NCBI GenBank assembly: GCA_947502885.1
Contig: CANNBP010000015.1
Span: 96,594 to 160,593 of the forward strand
Reading direction: 5' to 3'
Length of the DNA: 64,000 bases
DNA from: an uncultured Aquimarina sp.
GTDB lineage: Bacteria; Bacteroidota; Bacteroidia; Flavobacteriales; Flavobacteriaceae
Shown here: piece by piece, positions 27,996 to 36,552 of the stretch
Layout: the number at the start of each line of letters is the position of its first letter
Position numbering within the stretch: the stretch's first letter is position 1
The notes under the pieces: generated by a model
Seen by the model: the letters and a program-made list of their open reading frames with translations, nothing else
What the model was told of the DNA's origin: nothing
Databases searched by the model: none
Program-made: the position numbers and the translations under genes

Positions 27996-29579
27996 ATGAT
28001 AACTGGAAAAAACTATATAGGAAATAAACTATCCGCGACAGGGTCTGTTTCCCATAGAACATTCAATCCAAAACTCAATATTGAGAACGATTGTGATTTT
28101 TTTGAGGCTACTTTAGAAGAAGTAGAAGAAGCTGTAAAATTAGCTGATAAGGCTTTTAAGGAATATAGAAATATCTCTGGAGCTAAAAGAGCAGAATTCT
28201 TAAATGCAATTGCAGATGAGATTCTTGCTTTGGATAACGAGCTAATTCAAATGTACACTTCAGAATCTGGATTACCAGAAGGAAGAGCTAATGGAGAAAG
28301 AGGAAGAACTGTATTTCAGTTAAGAGCCTTTGCAGAATTAGTTTCTAATGAAGCTTGGAGAGAGAATGTAATTGATACAGGCGATGCAAATCGTGAACCA
28401 GCTCCTAAGCCAGACCTTAGAAAAACAAACATCCCATTAGGACCTGTAGTTGTATTTGCAGCTAGTAACTTTCCTTTAGCATTTTCAACAGCAGGAGGAG
28501 ATACAGCAAGTGCATTAGCAGCTGGATGTCCTGTTATTGTAAAATCACACTCTATGCACGCCGGTACAGGAGAATTAGTTGCCTCTGCAATTATCAAAGC
28601 TGCTGAAAAAACTGGAATGCCAAACGGTGTATTTTCAAATATTGCAGGAAGCGGTCGAGTTGTTGGAGCAGCTTTAGTAAAGCACCCTAATGTAAAAGCT
28701 GTTGGATTTACAGGAAGTATCGCCGGAGGAAGAGCTTTGTTCAACCTTGCCGCTAATAGAGAAGAGCCAATCCCTGTTTTTGCAGAGATGGGTAGTATTA
28801 ACCCAGTCGTTATTACTCCAACGGCAATCGCCAATAGAGCTAATGATATTGCAAGCACTTATGCTAGCTCTATTACTATGGGAACTGGACAGTTTTGTAC
28901 TAATCCTGGATTAATTCTTACTATTGACGGTGAAGACACAAGAAGCTTCATTAAAGATTTAGCAGAAAAAACTACAGCAATTGCGCCTCAATGCATGTTA
29001 CACCCAAATATCAAAAGAGATTTTGTTAAAAATGGTGAATCTGTATCTTCGCAATCTGGAGTTGAAGTTGTAGCTGCTGTATCTGAAGAGATTGAACCTA
29101 ATTTTGCCCCAACCCAAATTTCAGCTGTTTCTGGTGCGGATTTCTTAACAAATCCTAAAATGCACCAAGAAGTCTTCGGACCATTTTCACTTGTTGTTAG
29201 AAGCAAAGATGAAGCAGAGCTTATCGAAATTATCGATAGCCTAGAAGGTCAATTGACTGGTACAATTATCGCTGAAGAATCTGATTACAAAAACCTAGGA
29301 GGTATCGTTGATGCACTTCAAAACAGAGTAGGTCGTATCATTTTAAATGGTGTGCCTACAGGAGTAGAAGTTGCTCCTTCTATGACGCATGGTGGTCCAT
29401 ACCCTGCATCATCAGATTCAAGATTCTCTGCTGTTGGTATAAATTCTATTAAACGTTGGGTAAGACCATTTAGCTTTCAAGATTGGCCAAATGAATTATT
29501 ACCAGACGCTCTTAAGAACGAAAACCCAAAGGGAATATACAGATTAGTAAACAACGAACAGTCAAATACTAATATCTAA
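27996..29579 (+). CDS. 2-oxoglutarate semialdehyde dehydrogenase (aldehyde dehydrogenase family)
   Basis: Oxidises alpha-ketoglutaric semialdehyde to 2-oxoglutarate, the last step of trans-4-hydroxyproline breakdown. Aldehyde dehydrogenase signatures are VFAASNFPLAFSTAGGD (cofactor loop), VGFTGSIAGGRAL, FAEMGSINPVVI (catalytic Glu) and GTGQFCTNPGLIL (catalytic Cys). This set is typical of the NADP-linked KGSADH subgroup. I prefer the ATG at 27996 (MITGKNYIGN), giving 527 residues, over the TTG nine bases earlier. It follows the deaminase pseudogene by about 80 bases and precedes the DUF885 peptidase. Confidence 0.9.
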   Translation: MITGKNYIGNKLSATGSVSHRTFNPKLNIENDCDFFEATLEEVEEAVKLADKAFKEYRNISGAKRAEFLNAIADEILALDNELIQMYTSESGLPEGRANGERGRTVFQLRAFAELVSNEAWRENVIDTGDANREPAPKPDLRKTNIPLGPVVVFAASNFPLAFSTAGGDTASALAAGCPVIVKSHSMHAGTGELVASAIIKAAEKTGMPNGVFSNIAGSGRVVGAALVKHPNVKAVGFTGSIAGGRALFNLAANREEPIPVFAEMGSINPVVITPTAIANRANDIASTYASSITMGTGQFCTNPGLILTIDGEDTRSFIKDLAEKTTAIAPQCMLHPNIKRDFVKNGESVSSQSGVEVVAAVSEEIEPNFAPTQISAVSGADFLTNPKMHQEVFGPFSLVVRSKDEAELIEIIDSLEGQLTGTIIAEESDYKNLGGIVDALQNRVGRIILNGVPTGVEVAPSMTHGGPYPASSDSRFSAVGINSIKRWVRPFSFQDWPNELLPDALKNENPKGIYRLVNNEQSNTNI

Positions 29580-29640
29580 TCTTATTGCTTAGAGAATTCT
29601 CTATATATGATATCATTACGAATTATAACTCTGCAAAAAC

Positions 29641-31386
29641 ATGAGACTTTATTTTACGATAGGATTATTCATTGTACTACTAGGTTTTAGTTGTAAGAGA
29701 AACATAGAGAAAACTCCAAGCGAACTATTAAAAGATAAGATTACAGAAATAAATGACCGAAAAGGATACGATGAAGAATCGTATCCTTTAGGTCTTTTTA
29801 CCAAAAAATATTACAAAGGAGAAGCCGATTATGCTCAAGAAAAAATCAATGAGCTCACCTTACTAGAGAAAAGTCAGCTTACAGAATCAGAACAAATCTC
29901 TCTTGATCTCCTTATCTTTACTCTACAGGAAACTATTGATCGATATAAATTTGAGGCCTATTTAAACCCCTTGTTATCAGACTCAGGTTTTCACAACAGC
30001 CTCATTTACGAAGTAAAACCTCTTGTAAATTTTGAACAAGTTGAACAATACATAAAAAAATTAAGGGCCATTCCTCAATTTGTAGACCAACACCTAATTC
30101 TTCTTAAAGAAGGTTTATCTAAAGGAATATCTCAACCTCGTGTGATTTTTAAAGGATATGAGTCCTCATATAATCGCCATATTGTTGATACAATAGATAA
30201 CAGTTTTTTCTATATCCCTTTTATAGAACTACCACAAGATCTCACAAATTCACAAAAGGATTCTATACGTTCAGTTGCAAAAGACATTATTTTAAATGAT
30301 GTTGTTCCGAAATTTAAAAACATAAAGATTTTTTTTGAAACAGAATATTTCCCAAAAACAAGGACCTCAATAGGAGTTTCTGAAACACCTAATGGAACTG
30401 AATATTACCAAAATAGAATCGATTATTACACTACTACTAGTACCAAATATACCGCAGAAAGTATTCATAATATTGGGTTAAAAGAGGTTTCTAGAATTAA
30501 AAAAGAAATGCTTTCTATTATTGAAGAAATTAAGTTTAAAGGAAGTTTTTCAGAATTTCTATCTTTCCTTAGAACCGATGATCAATTCTATGCAAAAAGC
30601 AGTGAAGATTTATTAAAAGAAGCTAGAAATATTTGTAAAAAAATTGACGCACAACTCCCTAAGTATTTTAAAACTTTACCCAGAAAACCATATGGAGTTG
30701 CTCCTGTACCTAAGGCTATTGCTCCAAAATACACGAGTGGAAGATATGTCAATCCTCAAGAAGAAACAGATCCAGGATATTATTGGGTTAATACCTATGA
30801 TTTATCAAGTAGAACCCTATATACCCTGCCTGCATTAAGCGCTCATGAAGCTGTCCCTGGACATCACTTACAAATCTCTCTTAATAATGAACTAGGAGAT
30901 TCTATACCTCAGTTCAGAAAAGATTTATACCTATCTGCCTATGGAGAAGGCTGGGCATTGTATACAGAATTTCTAGGACAAGAAATGGGGATTTACACAA
31001 CTCCCTATGAAGAATTCGGTAAGCTAACCTATGAAATGTGGAGAGCATGCAGACTTGTTGTCGATACCGGAATTCATTCAAAAGGATGGTCGAGAGAGCA
31101 AGTTGTTGATTTTCTATCTACCAACACAGCTCTTTCTATACATGAAATTAATACCGAAACAGATCGATATATTTCTTGGCCTGGCCAAGCGCTATCTTAC
31201 AAAATCGGAGAGTTAAAAATAAGAGAACTCAGAGAAAAAGCTCAAAAAGAATTAACAAAACAATTTGACATTAGAGAATTTCATGAAATAATTCTTGAGC
31301 AAGGCACTGTGACATTACCAATATTAGAACAAAGAATACTAGATTATATAAAATCTAAAAAAGAAGAATACCAGAAAAAGAAATAA
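29641..31386 (+). CDS. DUF885-family metallopeptidase, lipoprotein
   Basis: A 581-residue DUF885 protein with a lipoprotein signal (FIVLLGFSCKR, Cys ~19). The zincin motif is HEAVPGHHLQISL (HExxxGH variant of this family), with GEGWALYTEFLGQEMG downstream providing the likely third ligand. Further conserved blocks are YYWVNTYDLSSRTLYTLPAL and WPGQALSYKIGELKIREL. DUF885 members are thought to be exported di- or oligopeptidases. Its position 1 base before the hydroxyproline epimerase gene suggests that it releases hydroxyproline-containing peptides or amino acids at the envelope. This is an inference from context. Confidence 0.88.
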   Translation: MRLYFTIGLFIVLLGFSCKRNIEKTPSELLKDKITEINDRKGYDEESYPLGLFTKKYYKGEADYAQEKINELTLLEKSQLTESEQISLDLLIFTLQETIDRYKFEAYLNPLLSDSGFHNSLIYEVKPLVNFEQVEQYIKKLRAIPQFVDQHLILLKEGLSKGISQPRVIFKGYESSYNRHIVDTIDNSFFYIPFIELPQDLTNSQKDSIRSVAKDIILNDVVPKFKNIKIFFETEYFPKTRTSIGVSETPNGTEYYQNRIDYYTTTSTKYTAESIHNIGLKEVSRIKKEMLSIIEEIKFKGSFSEFLSFLRTDDQFYAKSSEDLLKEARNICKKIDAQLPKYFKTLPRKPYGVAPVPKAIAPKYTSGRYVNPQEETDPGYYWVNTYDLSSRTLYTLPALSAHEAVPGHHLQISLNNELGDSIPQFRKDLYLSAYGEGWALYTEFLGQEMGIYTTPYEEFGKLTYEMWRACRLVVDTGIHSKGWSREQVVDFLSTNTALSIHEINTETDRYISWPGQALSYKIGELKIRELREKAQKELTKQFDIREFHEIILEQGTVTLPILEQRILDYIKSKKEEYQKKK

Positions 31387-31387
31387 A

Positions 31388-32398
31388 ATGAGTAAGACAA
31401 CGTACAAGTGTATTGATGCCCATACTTGTGGTAACCCAGTTAGAGTAGTTACCACGGGTAAACCAGATTTGAATGGAAATACAATGAGTGAGAAACGCCA
31501 GCATTTTTTAAAAGAATATGACTGGATTAGAAAAGGGTTAATGTACGAACCTAGAGGTCATGACATGATGAGCGGAAGTTTTTTGTTTGAACCTCATAAC
31601 CCTGAGAATGATTTTGCTATCTTATTTATAGAAACATCAGGATGTTTACCAATGTGTGGACATGGTACTATAGGAACAATTACAATTGCTGTAGAAGAAG
31701 AACTAGTGAAGCCAAAAGTACCTGGTAAAATTAGAATGGAAGCACCTGCAGGATTAGTTGAAATAGACTACCAACAGACTAATGGTAAGGTAGACTGGGT
31801 AAAACTTAAAAATGTAAAATCATACCTAGCGGCAGAAGGACTAACAGTTGAATGCCCAGAATTAGGTGAAATCACTTTTGATGTTGCGTATGGTGGTAAT
31901 TACTATGCGATTGTAGACCCACAAAAAAACTTTAGTGGTGTTCACGATTTTACGGCCAGCAAATTAATTCAATATTCACAAGTAGTACGTGAACGAATTA
32001 ATGAAAAATATCCTGACTATTTTATTCATCCAGAAAATGATACGATTAGAGACGTAAGCCATATGCTATGGACAGGAAATCCTATTGACCCTACCTCATC
32101 AGGAAGAAATGCTGTTTTTTACGGGGATAAAGCTATTGATAGATCACCTTGTGGAACGGGTACTTCTGCTCGTATTGCTCAATTATATGCCAAAGGAAAA
32201 TTAAAAAAAGGCGATGAATTTGTTCATGAGAGCTTTATTGGATCTAAATTTATTGGAAGAATTGAAGAAGAAACCGAATTAGACGGTAAAAAAGCAATTA
32301 TACCTAGTGTTCAAGGTTGGGCAAAAGTATACGGATATAATACAATTATTATTGATGATGAAGATGATCCATACGCACATGGATTTCAGGTAATTTAA
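31388..32398 (+). CDS. 4-hydroxyproline epimerase (proline racemase family)
   Basis: Interconverts trans-4-hydroxy-L-proline and cis-4-hydroxy-D-proline. Both catalytic cysteines are present: GCLPMCGHGTIGT near residue 90 and DRSPCGTGTSARIAQ near 253. This separates it from the dehydratase paralogue encoded at 38248. Other family blocks are CIDAHTCGNPVRVVT and MYEPRGHDMMSGSFLF. The length of 336 residues is normal. It is tightly packed between the DUF885 gene (1 base) and the D-amino-acid dehydrogenase gene (5 bases). Confidence 0.93.
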   Translation: MSKTTYKCIDAHTCGNPVRVVTTGKPDLNGNTMSEKRQHFLKEYDWIRKGLMYEPRGHDMMSGSFLFEPHNPENDFAILFIETSGCLPMCGHGTIGTITIAVEEELVKPKVPGKIRMEAPAGLVEIDYQQTNGKVDWVKLKNVKSYLAAEGLTVECPELGEITFDVAYGGNYYAIVDPQKNFSGVHDFTASKLIQYSQVVRERINEKYPDYFIHPENDTIRDVSHMLWTGNPIDPTSSGRNAVFYGDKAIDRSPCGTGTSARIAQLYAKGKLKKGDEFVHESFIGSKFIGRIEEETELDGKKAIIPSVQGWAKVYGYNTIIIDDEDDPYAHGFQVI

Positions 32399-32403
32399 AA
32401 ATT

Positions 32404-33651
32404 ATGGGAAAAGAAGTAGCAATTATAGGTGGTGGAATTATCGGTTTATGTTCCGCCTATTACCTTCAAAAAGAAGGTCACAAAGTAACCTTAATCGACA
32501 AATCTGACATAACAAAAGGAGCCTCTTTCGTTAATGCAGGATACATTACCCCTAGTCATATCATTCCCTTGGCCGCACCGGGAATGATCACAAAAGGAAT
32601 TAAATGGATGTTTAATTCTTCTAGTCCTTTTTATGTAAAACCTAGATTGGATATTGATTTTATGAAGTGGTCATTAGCTTTTAAAAAATCATCTTCAAAA
32701 GCCAAGGTTGAAAAAGCTATTCCGGTAATAAAAGACATCAACCTTCTTGGTAGGTCTCTATACGAAGATTTAAAATCCTCTAATGATTTTAATTTTCATT
32801 ATGAACAAAAAGGATTACTTATGCTTTACAAAACTGATAAAGCAGGGGAAGAAGAATGGAAAGTAGGACAAAGAGGAATACAAGAGGGACTGAATGTATC
32901 AAATCTTTCTAAAGAAGAAATAAAAAAACATGAGCCAAACGTAGACCTCAACATTAAAGGGGGAGTATATTACGACTGTGATGCTCATATGACACCTCAT
33001 GAGTTCATGAGAGACATGATGGGATACTTAAAATCAGTTGGCGTTACATTTTTAACCAATGAAGAAGTAATTGACATCTCTATCTCCAACCAAAATGTAA
33101 GCGAAATAAAGACAACTAATAGAAGCATCAATGCTGACGAAGTTGTGGTTGCAGCCGGATCTTGGAGTCCTTTATTGACCAAAAAACTTGGAGTTAAAAT
33201 ACCTGTACAGGCAGGTAAAGGGTACCGAATAAATGTAAATAGAGAAACAGGGATAGAAACTCCAGCAATTTTATTAGAAGCTAAAGTTGCAGTAACACCT
33301 ATGAATGGGCTAACTAGATTTGCTGGTACGATGGAAATTGGTGGAATTAATCACGACATCAACCCTGCTCGTGTAAATGCGATTGCAAGCGCAGCAAGTT
33401 CATATTATAATGGACTTAACATAGAACAGCCCGAAATTGCAAGCGCAGACTGTGGATTAAGACCTTGTTCTCCAGATGGCTTACCATATATAGGAAAAAC
33501 AAAAGCATACAAAAACTTAACTATTGCCACTGGTCATGCTATGATGGGGTGGAGTCTTGGTCCCGCAACAGGAAAGTTAGTTTCAGAAATTGTTTCTGAA
33601 AAGAAAACATCATTAAACCTTAATCCGTTTCATCCAGACAGATCCTTTTAG
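32404..33651 (+). CDS. FAD-dependent D-hydroxyproline dehydrogenase (DadA-like)
   Basis: A 415-residue flavoprotein. The N-terminal dinucleotide fold is VAIIGGGIIGLCSAYYLQKE ending in an Asp (TLIDKSD). Later blocks are PHEFMRDMMGYLKSVGV, EVVVAAGSWSPLLTKKLG, YRINVNR and the C-terminal FAD loop DGLPYIGKTKAYKNLTIATG then HAMMGWSLGPATGKL. It belongs to the DadA/glycine-oxidase family. Next to the epimerase it almost certainly oxidises cis-4-hydroxy-D-proline to 1-pyrroline-4-hydroxy-2-carboxylate. Signal peptide and membrane helices are absent, so the electron acceptor is unknown. Confidence 0.9.
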   Translation: MGKEVAIIGGGIIGLCSAYYLQKEGHKVTLIDKSDITKGASFVNAGYITPSHIIPLAAPGMITKGIKWMFNSSSPFYVKPRLDIDFMKWSLAFKKSSSKAKVEKAIPVIKDINLLGRSLYEDLKSSNDFNFHYEQKGLLMLYKTDKAGEEEWKVGQRGIQEGLNVSNLSKEEIKKHEPNVDLNIKGGVYYDCDAHMTPHEFMRDMMGYLKSVGVTFLTNEEVIDISISNQNVSEIKTTNRSINADEVVVAAGSWSPLLTKKLGVKIPVQAGKGYRINVNRETGIETPAILLEAKVAVTPMNGLTRFAGTMEIGGINHDINPARVNAIASAASSYYNGLNIEQPEIASADCGLRPCSPDGLPYIGKTKAYKNLTIATGHAMMGWSLGPATGKLVSEIVSEKKTSLNLNPFHPDRSF

Positions 33652-33652
33652 T

Positions 33653-34966
33653 ATGCGCTATGATTCAATACCCAATACTCTATTTATAGCAAATAGAAGT
33701 AATTTCTCTTCAAAAATGAAAGAGAACACCATTGCTGTTCTTACTTCTAATGATGTAAAACACACCAATGCAGATGATGTAATGGGATTTGCTCAAAACA
33801 ATGACCTTTTTTATTTATCAGGAATAGATCAAGAGGATACAATTTTAATATTGTATCCTCACGCTTTTAAACCAGAGAATAAAGAAATCTTGTTTGTAAA
33901 AGAAACCAATGAACATATAAAGATTTGGGATGGAGAAAAGCTTACCAAAGAAGAAGCTCGAGAAATTTCTGGGGTTAAAAGAGTTGAATGGCTGCATGAT
34001 TTCGAAAAAATACTTCAACTCATAGCTTTTGAAGCTGATGGTTTTTACCTAGGGCACAATGAGCATATAAAGCGAGTTACAAACAATCAACAAACACAAC
34101 AAGATCGAATGATTAATTGGTGTAAAGAAAAATATCCTTTGCACGATTATTATAGAGTAGCTAAAATTACCAGAGCCCTTCGCCCTGTTAAGTCTAGCCT
34201 CGAAATTGATCTTATTCAAAAAGCAGCAGATATTAGCGTTGAAGGGTTTCATAGAGTATTAAAAACTGTAAAACCTAACTGTAAAGAATATGAGTTAGAA
34301 GCAGAACTCACCTATACGTTGGTTAAAAACGGAGGTACCCGGCACGCTTTTAAACCCATTGTAGCATCGGGAAAAAATGCTTGTGCCCTACATTATAATA
34401 CAAACGATAATGTTTGTAAAGATGGGGACATGATTTTACTGGATTTTGGAGTCTGTTATGCCAATTATAATAGTGATACAACTCGTTGCATCCCTGTAAA
34501 CGGAAAATTTTCTGATAGACAAAAAGAAGTGTATGTAGCTGTACTTCATTGCTTAAAAGAAGGCAGTAAGCTTTTAAAACCTGGAGTACATTTTACAGAG
34601 TATGAGAAGCAAATGGCATCCTTGGTAGAATCCGAACTTATTAAACTTGGATTATTAAAGGCTTCCGATGTAGCGACTCAAAATCCTGACCAACCTTTGT
34701 ATAAAAAATATTTTATGCACGGCACGGCCCATCACCTTGGGTTAGATGTGCATGATGTCGGGCTTTACAGAACTATTGAAGCCGGCATGGTACTCACCTG
34801 CGAACCTGGAATTTACATCCCAGAAGAAGGCATAGGATGTCGCTTAGAAAATGACTATCGAATTACCAAAACAGGAAACATAAATCTAACACATGCAATG
34901 CCCATCGAAATAGATGAAATTGAAACACTAATGGAGGCATCGCATTATATACAAAAAACATCATGA
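33653..34966 (+). CDS. Xaa-Pro aminopeptidase (M24B, PepP-like)
   Basis: A 437-residue cytoplasmic metallopeptidase that removes an N-terminal residue preceding proline or hydroxyproline. The N-terminal AMP_N-type domain (FAQNNDLFYLSGIDQEDTIL) precedes the pita-bread fold. Metal ligands are visible in LLDFGVCYANYNSDTTRCIP (two Asp), GTAHHLGLDVHDVG (His), LTCEPGIYIPEEGIG (Glu) and CRLENDYRIT (Glu). It starts 1 base after the dehydrogenase gene and overlaps the next M24 gene by four bases, so it is part of the hydroxyproline operon. Confidence 0.92.
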   Translation: MRYDSIPNTLFIANRSNFSSKMKENTIAVLTSNDVKHTNADDVMGFAQNNDLFYLSGIDQEDTILILYPHAFKPENKEILFVKETNEHIKIWDGEKLTKEEAREISGVKRVEWLHDFEKILQLIAFEADGFYLGHNEHIKRVTNNQQTQQDRMINWCKEKYPLHDYYRVAKITRALRPVKSSLEIDLIQKAADISVEGFHRVLKTVKPNCKEYELEAELTYTLVKNGGTRHAFKPIVASGKNACALHYNTNDNVCKDGDMILLDFGVCYANYNSDTTRCIPVNGKFSDRQKEVYVAVLHCLKEGSKLLKPGVHFTEYEKQMASLVESELIKLGLLKASDVATQNPDQPLYKKYFMHGTAHHLGLDVHDVGLYRTIEAGMVLTCEPGIYIPEEGIGCRLENDYRITKTGNINLTHAMPIEIDEIETLMEASHYIQKTS

Positions 34967-36198
34967 ATACATTAGGAATAGGTGGTTCTACCATCGAGAA
35001 AGAATTAAATGCTATACAACCAAAAGCTCATCTTGCAAAACCAATTCAAAAAGAAGAGTTTCAAGCAAGAGTAAGCAAGGCTTGTAAGCTTATGAAAGAG
35101 CAAAATATCCCTGCCGTTTATCTTCATGCAGGTACTAACTTGTACTACTTTACAGGAACACGTTGGAATTCTAGTGAAAGAATGGTTGGTGCATTAGTAT
35201 TTCCTGATGGAGAGGTACATTATATTGGCCCTAGATTTGAAGAAGGAACAATTTTAGACTTTATGCTAATTGAAGGCCCAGTACACTGTTGGGAAGAGCA
35301 TGAAAGTCCATTTACTTTATTTGTTGACATCCTTAAAAAGAAGAATGTTACTAGCGGCAATATCGCTATGGACGAAGCCACTCCTTTCTTTATTATAGAT
35401 GGTATCTTGAAAGTGCAAACTTCTTATCAATTGATAAATGCCAAGCCAATAACTGCAGGATGCAGAATGATCAAATCCAAAGCAGAAATTGCTATCATGC
35501 AAGTTGCTATGGATATTACAATGGAAGTGCAAAAGGCCGCCGCAAGAATATTGCGTCCGGGTATTAGTTCTAAAGAGGTTACAGATTTTATCCATGAAGC
35601 ACACAAAAGGTATGGCGCAACAGCTGGATCTTATTTTTGTATCGTATTATTTGGTGTAGACTCTTCTTTTCCGCATGGAGTAAAAACTCCAAAAAACCTT
35701 GAAGAAAACGAAATTGTATTGATTGATACTGGTTGTGTATTACATGATTACATTTCGGATATTACGCGTACCTATGTTTATGGAGAGATTAGTGACTTAC
35801 AAAGAAAGATATGGAACCTTGAAAAAGAGACTCAACATGCTGCTTTTGAAGCTGCTCAATTAGGAAAACCCTGTGCTGTAATTGACAATGCTTCTAGAAA
35901 AACATTAGAAGCTAATGGGCTAGGACCAGATTATGAATTACCAGGTCTACCACATCGTACCGGACACGGAATTGGATTAGACATTCATGAATGGCCTTAT
36001 ATAGCCAGACACGAAGATGCAGTTCTTACATCAGGAATGTGTTTTAGTAATGAACCAATGATATGTGTACCTGATGAATTTGGAATTCGATTAGAAGATC
36101 ATATTTATATGACAGAAGAAGGACCAAAATGGTTTACAGAACCTGCTCATTCTATCGAAGACCCTTTTGGTGTAGGTGTAAAAATAGCAACTGAATAG
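34963..36198 (+). CDS. Second M24 Xaa-Pro peptidase/prolidase
   Basis: A 411-residue M24 protein distinct from its neighbour. Ligands appear in VLIDTGCVLHDYISDITRTY (two Asp), PHRTGHGIGLDIHEWPYI (His), CFSNEPMICVPDEFG (Glu) and IRLEDHIYM (Glu). The N-terminal domain includes YLHAGTNLYYFTGTRWNSSE. The start overlaps the previous stop (ATGA at 34963-34966). Two Xaa-Pro peptidases in tandem would cover both N-terminal trimming and dipeptide cleavage of collagen fragments. Which one is the true prolidase cannot be told from sequence alone. Confidence 0.9.
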   Translation: MNTLGIGGSTIEKELNAIQPKAHLAKPIQKEEFQARVSKACKLMKEQNIPAVYLHAGTNLYYFTGTRWNSSERMVGALVFPDGEVHYIGPRFEEGTILDFMLIEGPVHCWEEHESPFTLFVDILKKKNVTSGNIAMDEATPFFIIDGILKVQTSYQLINAKPITAGCRMIKSKAEIAIMQVAMDITMEVQKAAARILRPGISSKEVTDFIHEAHKRYGATAGSYFCIVLFGVDSSFPHGVKTPKNLEENEIVLIDTGCVLHDYISDITRTYVYGEISDLQRKIWNLEKETQHAAFEAAQLGKPCAVIDNASRKTLEANGLGPDYELPGLPHRTGHGIGLDIHEWPYIARHEDAVLTSGMCFSNEPMICVPDEFGIRLEDHIYMTEEGPKWFTEPAHSIEDPFGVGVKIATE

Positions 36199-36224
36199 CC
36201 AAAACATAAACTAAAGAACAAATT

Positions 36225-36262
36225 ACTCCGCTCTATTGTAAAAATAAAGCGGAGTTTTTTTA
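36225..36262 (+). terminator. Terminator of the hydroxyproline operon
   Basis: An 8-bp stem, ACTCCGCT (36225-36232) and AGCGGAGT (36248-36255), followed by a T run. It is 26 bases after the second M24 gene. Confidence 0.82.
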
Positions 36263-36352
36263 TATAAAAAAATCTAAGGCATTGCTCTTTCTAAACAAAA
36301 GGCTTTATGATAAAGTATCTTAACGAAAAGAACACCCTTCTCACTAAAGCAC

Positions 36353-36397
36353 CCAACACCCTACACACCAATGCCTTACATACCAACACCTTACATT
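36353..36397. repeat. Three 15-bp tandem repeats
   Basis: Three adjacent 15-bp units, CCAACACCCTACACA, CCAATGCCTTACATA and CCAACACCTTACATT, differ at a few positions each. They lie in the 354-base gap (36199-36552) between the operon terminator and the next gene. I see no other gene or clear promoter in that gap. Confidence 0.75.
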
Positions 36398-36552
36398 CTA
36401 ACTAGTTTTTAAACAATAACTATTTTTTAAAATTGATCATCAAAATTCATGTTTTGGTAAACATTCGTTTATAAAACAAAAACACTCATATTTCATAAAA
36501 AGAATAGTTTTGACCGACCCCCCATTAATCTATTATTCAAAAATTTACTATC

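Noticed and set aside
28316..28858. 180-codon minus-strand ORF inside the aldehyde dehydrogenase gene
   Set aside because: Antisense shadow of a conserved enzyme; its Ala/Leu-rich sequence follows from the codons of the real gene.
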